Assembly: GCF_032598905.1 (NCBI RefSeq)
Contig: NZ_CP122458.1
Coordinates: forward strand, 10,193,001-10,257,000
Direction: 5' to 3'
DNA from: Streptomyces sp. 11x1
GTDB lineage: Bacteria; Actinomycetota; Actinomycetes; Streptomycetales; Streptomycetaceae
Length of the DNA stretch: 64,000 nt
Below, piece by piece: positions 63,553 to 64,000 of the stretch (positions within the stretch are counted from its first letter, which is position 1; each line of letters starts with the position of its first letter). Below the pieces are notes generated by a model. The model worked only from the letters and a program-made list of their open reading frames with translations, was not told where the DNA came from and did no database searches. A program made the position numbers and the translations under genes.

Positions 63553-64000
63553 CTACGGGGTGCGGCCCCCTCGGGTGCCGCCCTTGGCGGCGACGCCGGC
63601 GCACATCAGCCCCAGCAGCAGGGTCAGGCAGCCGATGATGATGTTGTTGACCACGACACCGGCGTCCGGGCTCTCGCCCACGATCCATGGCGAGATGATC
63701 ATCCAGACACCCAGCGCGCCCATGGCCCAGCTCAGGCCGTACATCCTCTCCGGCGCGGCGGTGAAGCCGAGGGCCAGAAGTCCGATCGCGATGCCCACGA
63801 TGAGGTTGTGGGGCACCAGCGCGGGCTGGCTCGTGGTGAAGTGGAGTATCCACGGGGACACGGCGCAGTACAGACCGAGCAGGAACACCGGTCCGTCCAC
63901 GAGCGCCACGTCGCGACCGCCGAGCATGCGGGCGTACCGAGCCTGCATTTCGGGTGCGTCGGGGTGACTGGAGATGTCACTCCTGTGTGAGACGTTGGCC
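63553..64000 (-). CDS. SPW-repeat membrane protein, 5' partial
   Basis: Small integral membrane protein with two SPW repeats: LLGLYCAVSPWILHFT and ALGVWMIISPWIVGES, each in a pair of transmembrane helices. An ATG at 63948 gives 131 aa, but the frame remains open to the window edge and the upstream residues (HRSDISSHPDAPEM) look like the normal N-terminus of these proteins, so the start is probably beyond base 64000. Function unknown. Confidence 0.85.
   Translation of the reverse strand, partial: ANVSHRSDISSHPDAPEMQARYARMLGGRDVALVDGPVFLLGLYCAVSPWILHFTTSQPALVPHNLIVGIAIGLLALGFTAAPERMYGLSWAMGALGVWMIISPWIVGESPDAGVVVNNIIIGCLTLLLGLMCAGVAAKGGTRGGRTP

Overview
The window is chromosomal DNA of a high-GC actinomycete, almost certainly a Streptomyces. 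Coding sequence is strongly GC-biased at third positions. GTG and TTG starts and 4-bp ATGA/GTGA gene overlaps are common. Several families typical of the genus are present: an SsgA-like protein, an NsdA-like regulator, DUF397, PF04672-type (SAV2177) methyltransferase, a GlsB/YeaQ-type protein, an SPW-repeat protein, and genes with the rare TTA leucine codon that depend on bldA. No rRNA, tRNA or CRISPR array was seen.

Layout. (1) 1-7165: an NRPS-independent siderophore operon with ATP-grasp ligase, IucA/IucC synthetase, MFS exporter, IucA/IucC synthetase and PLP decarboxylase. This is the gene order of pvsABCDE (vibrioferrin/xanthoferrin). It is cut by the left edge. (2) 7169-10784: pobA with a palindromic operator, a DUF6479 membrane protein, a Csp-type copper-storage four-helix protein, and an acyl-CoA dehydrogenase behind a site that fits the KstR consensus exactly. 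(3) 10785-21000: a decay zone. It holds a broken propionyl-CoA carboxylase/methylmalonyl-CoA mutase operon (only the beta and epsilon carboxylase subunits look intact), an intact TetR-P450 pair, an ISL3 transposase remnant, a truncated SDR gene, two duplicated TetR genes (one broken by LacI and epoxyqueuosine-reductase-like fragments), six copies of one operator, a third frameshifted TetR gene and a broken ricin-lectin gene. (4) 21102-26208: secreted SGNH hydrolase with a ricin lectin domain, an MpaB-type oxygenase, and a soluble Ser/Thr kinase with TPR repeats and a TTA codon. (5) 26361-42086: lipid and steroid-type catabolism: FAD oxidoreductase, nitronate monooxygenase-like protein, three acyl-CoA synthetases, a secreted Ntn-type acylase, and a block fadD19-like <-> echA19-like, DUF35, ltp4-like, ltp3-like whose content and order resemble mycobacterial Rv3515c/Rv3516/Rv3521-Rv3523. 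(6) 42169-48541: small regulators, transglutaminase, CGNR protein, a MITE-like element, a secreted amidase and an APH-like kinase with TTA. (7) 48777-64000: NsdA-like regulator, PP2C phosphatase with TTA, SsgA-like protein, baeRF protein, secreted hydrolases, three GNATs, a membrane acyltransferase, stress membrane proteins, a frameshifted APH gene and a self-regulated ArsR-SRPBCC gene.

How the parts may work together. The siderophore operon is self-contained for synthesis and export; uptake genes are not in view. The catabolic genes could activate an acyl or steroid side chain to its CoA thioester (FadD proteins), dehydrogenate and hydrate it (acyl-CoA dehydrogenase, EchA) and cleave it (two thiolase-like Ltp proteins with a DUF35 partner). 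A shared TCTGAC-N5-RTCAGA motif lies before both main catabolic units. Four TTA genes (kinase, methyltransferase, APH-like, PP2C) suggest that signalling functions here are tied to developmental control through the bldA tRNA. All positions and motifs were read by eye; homology calls rest on recalled family signatures, not on database searches.
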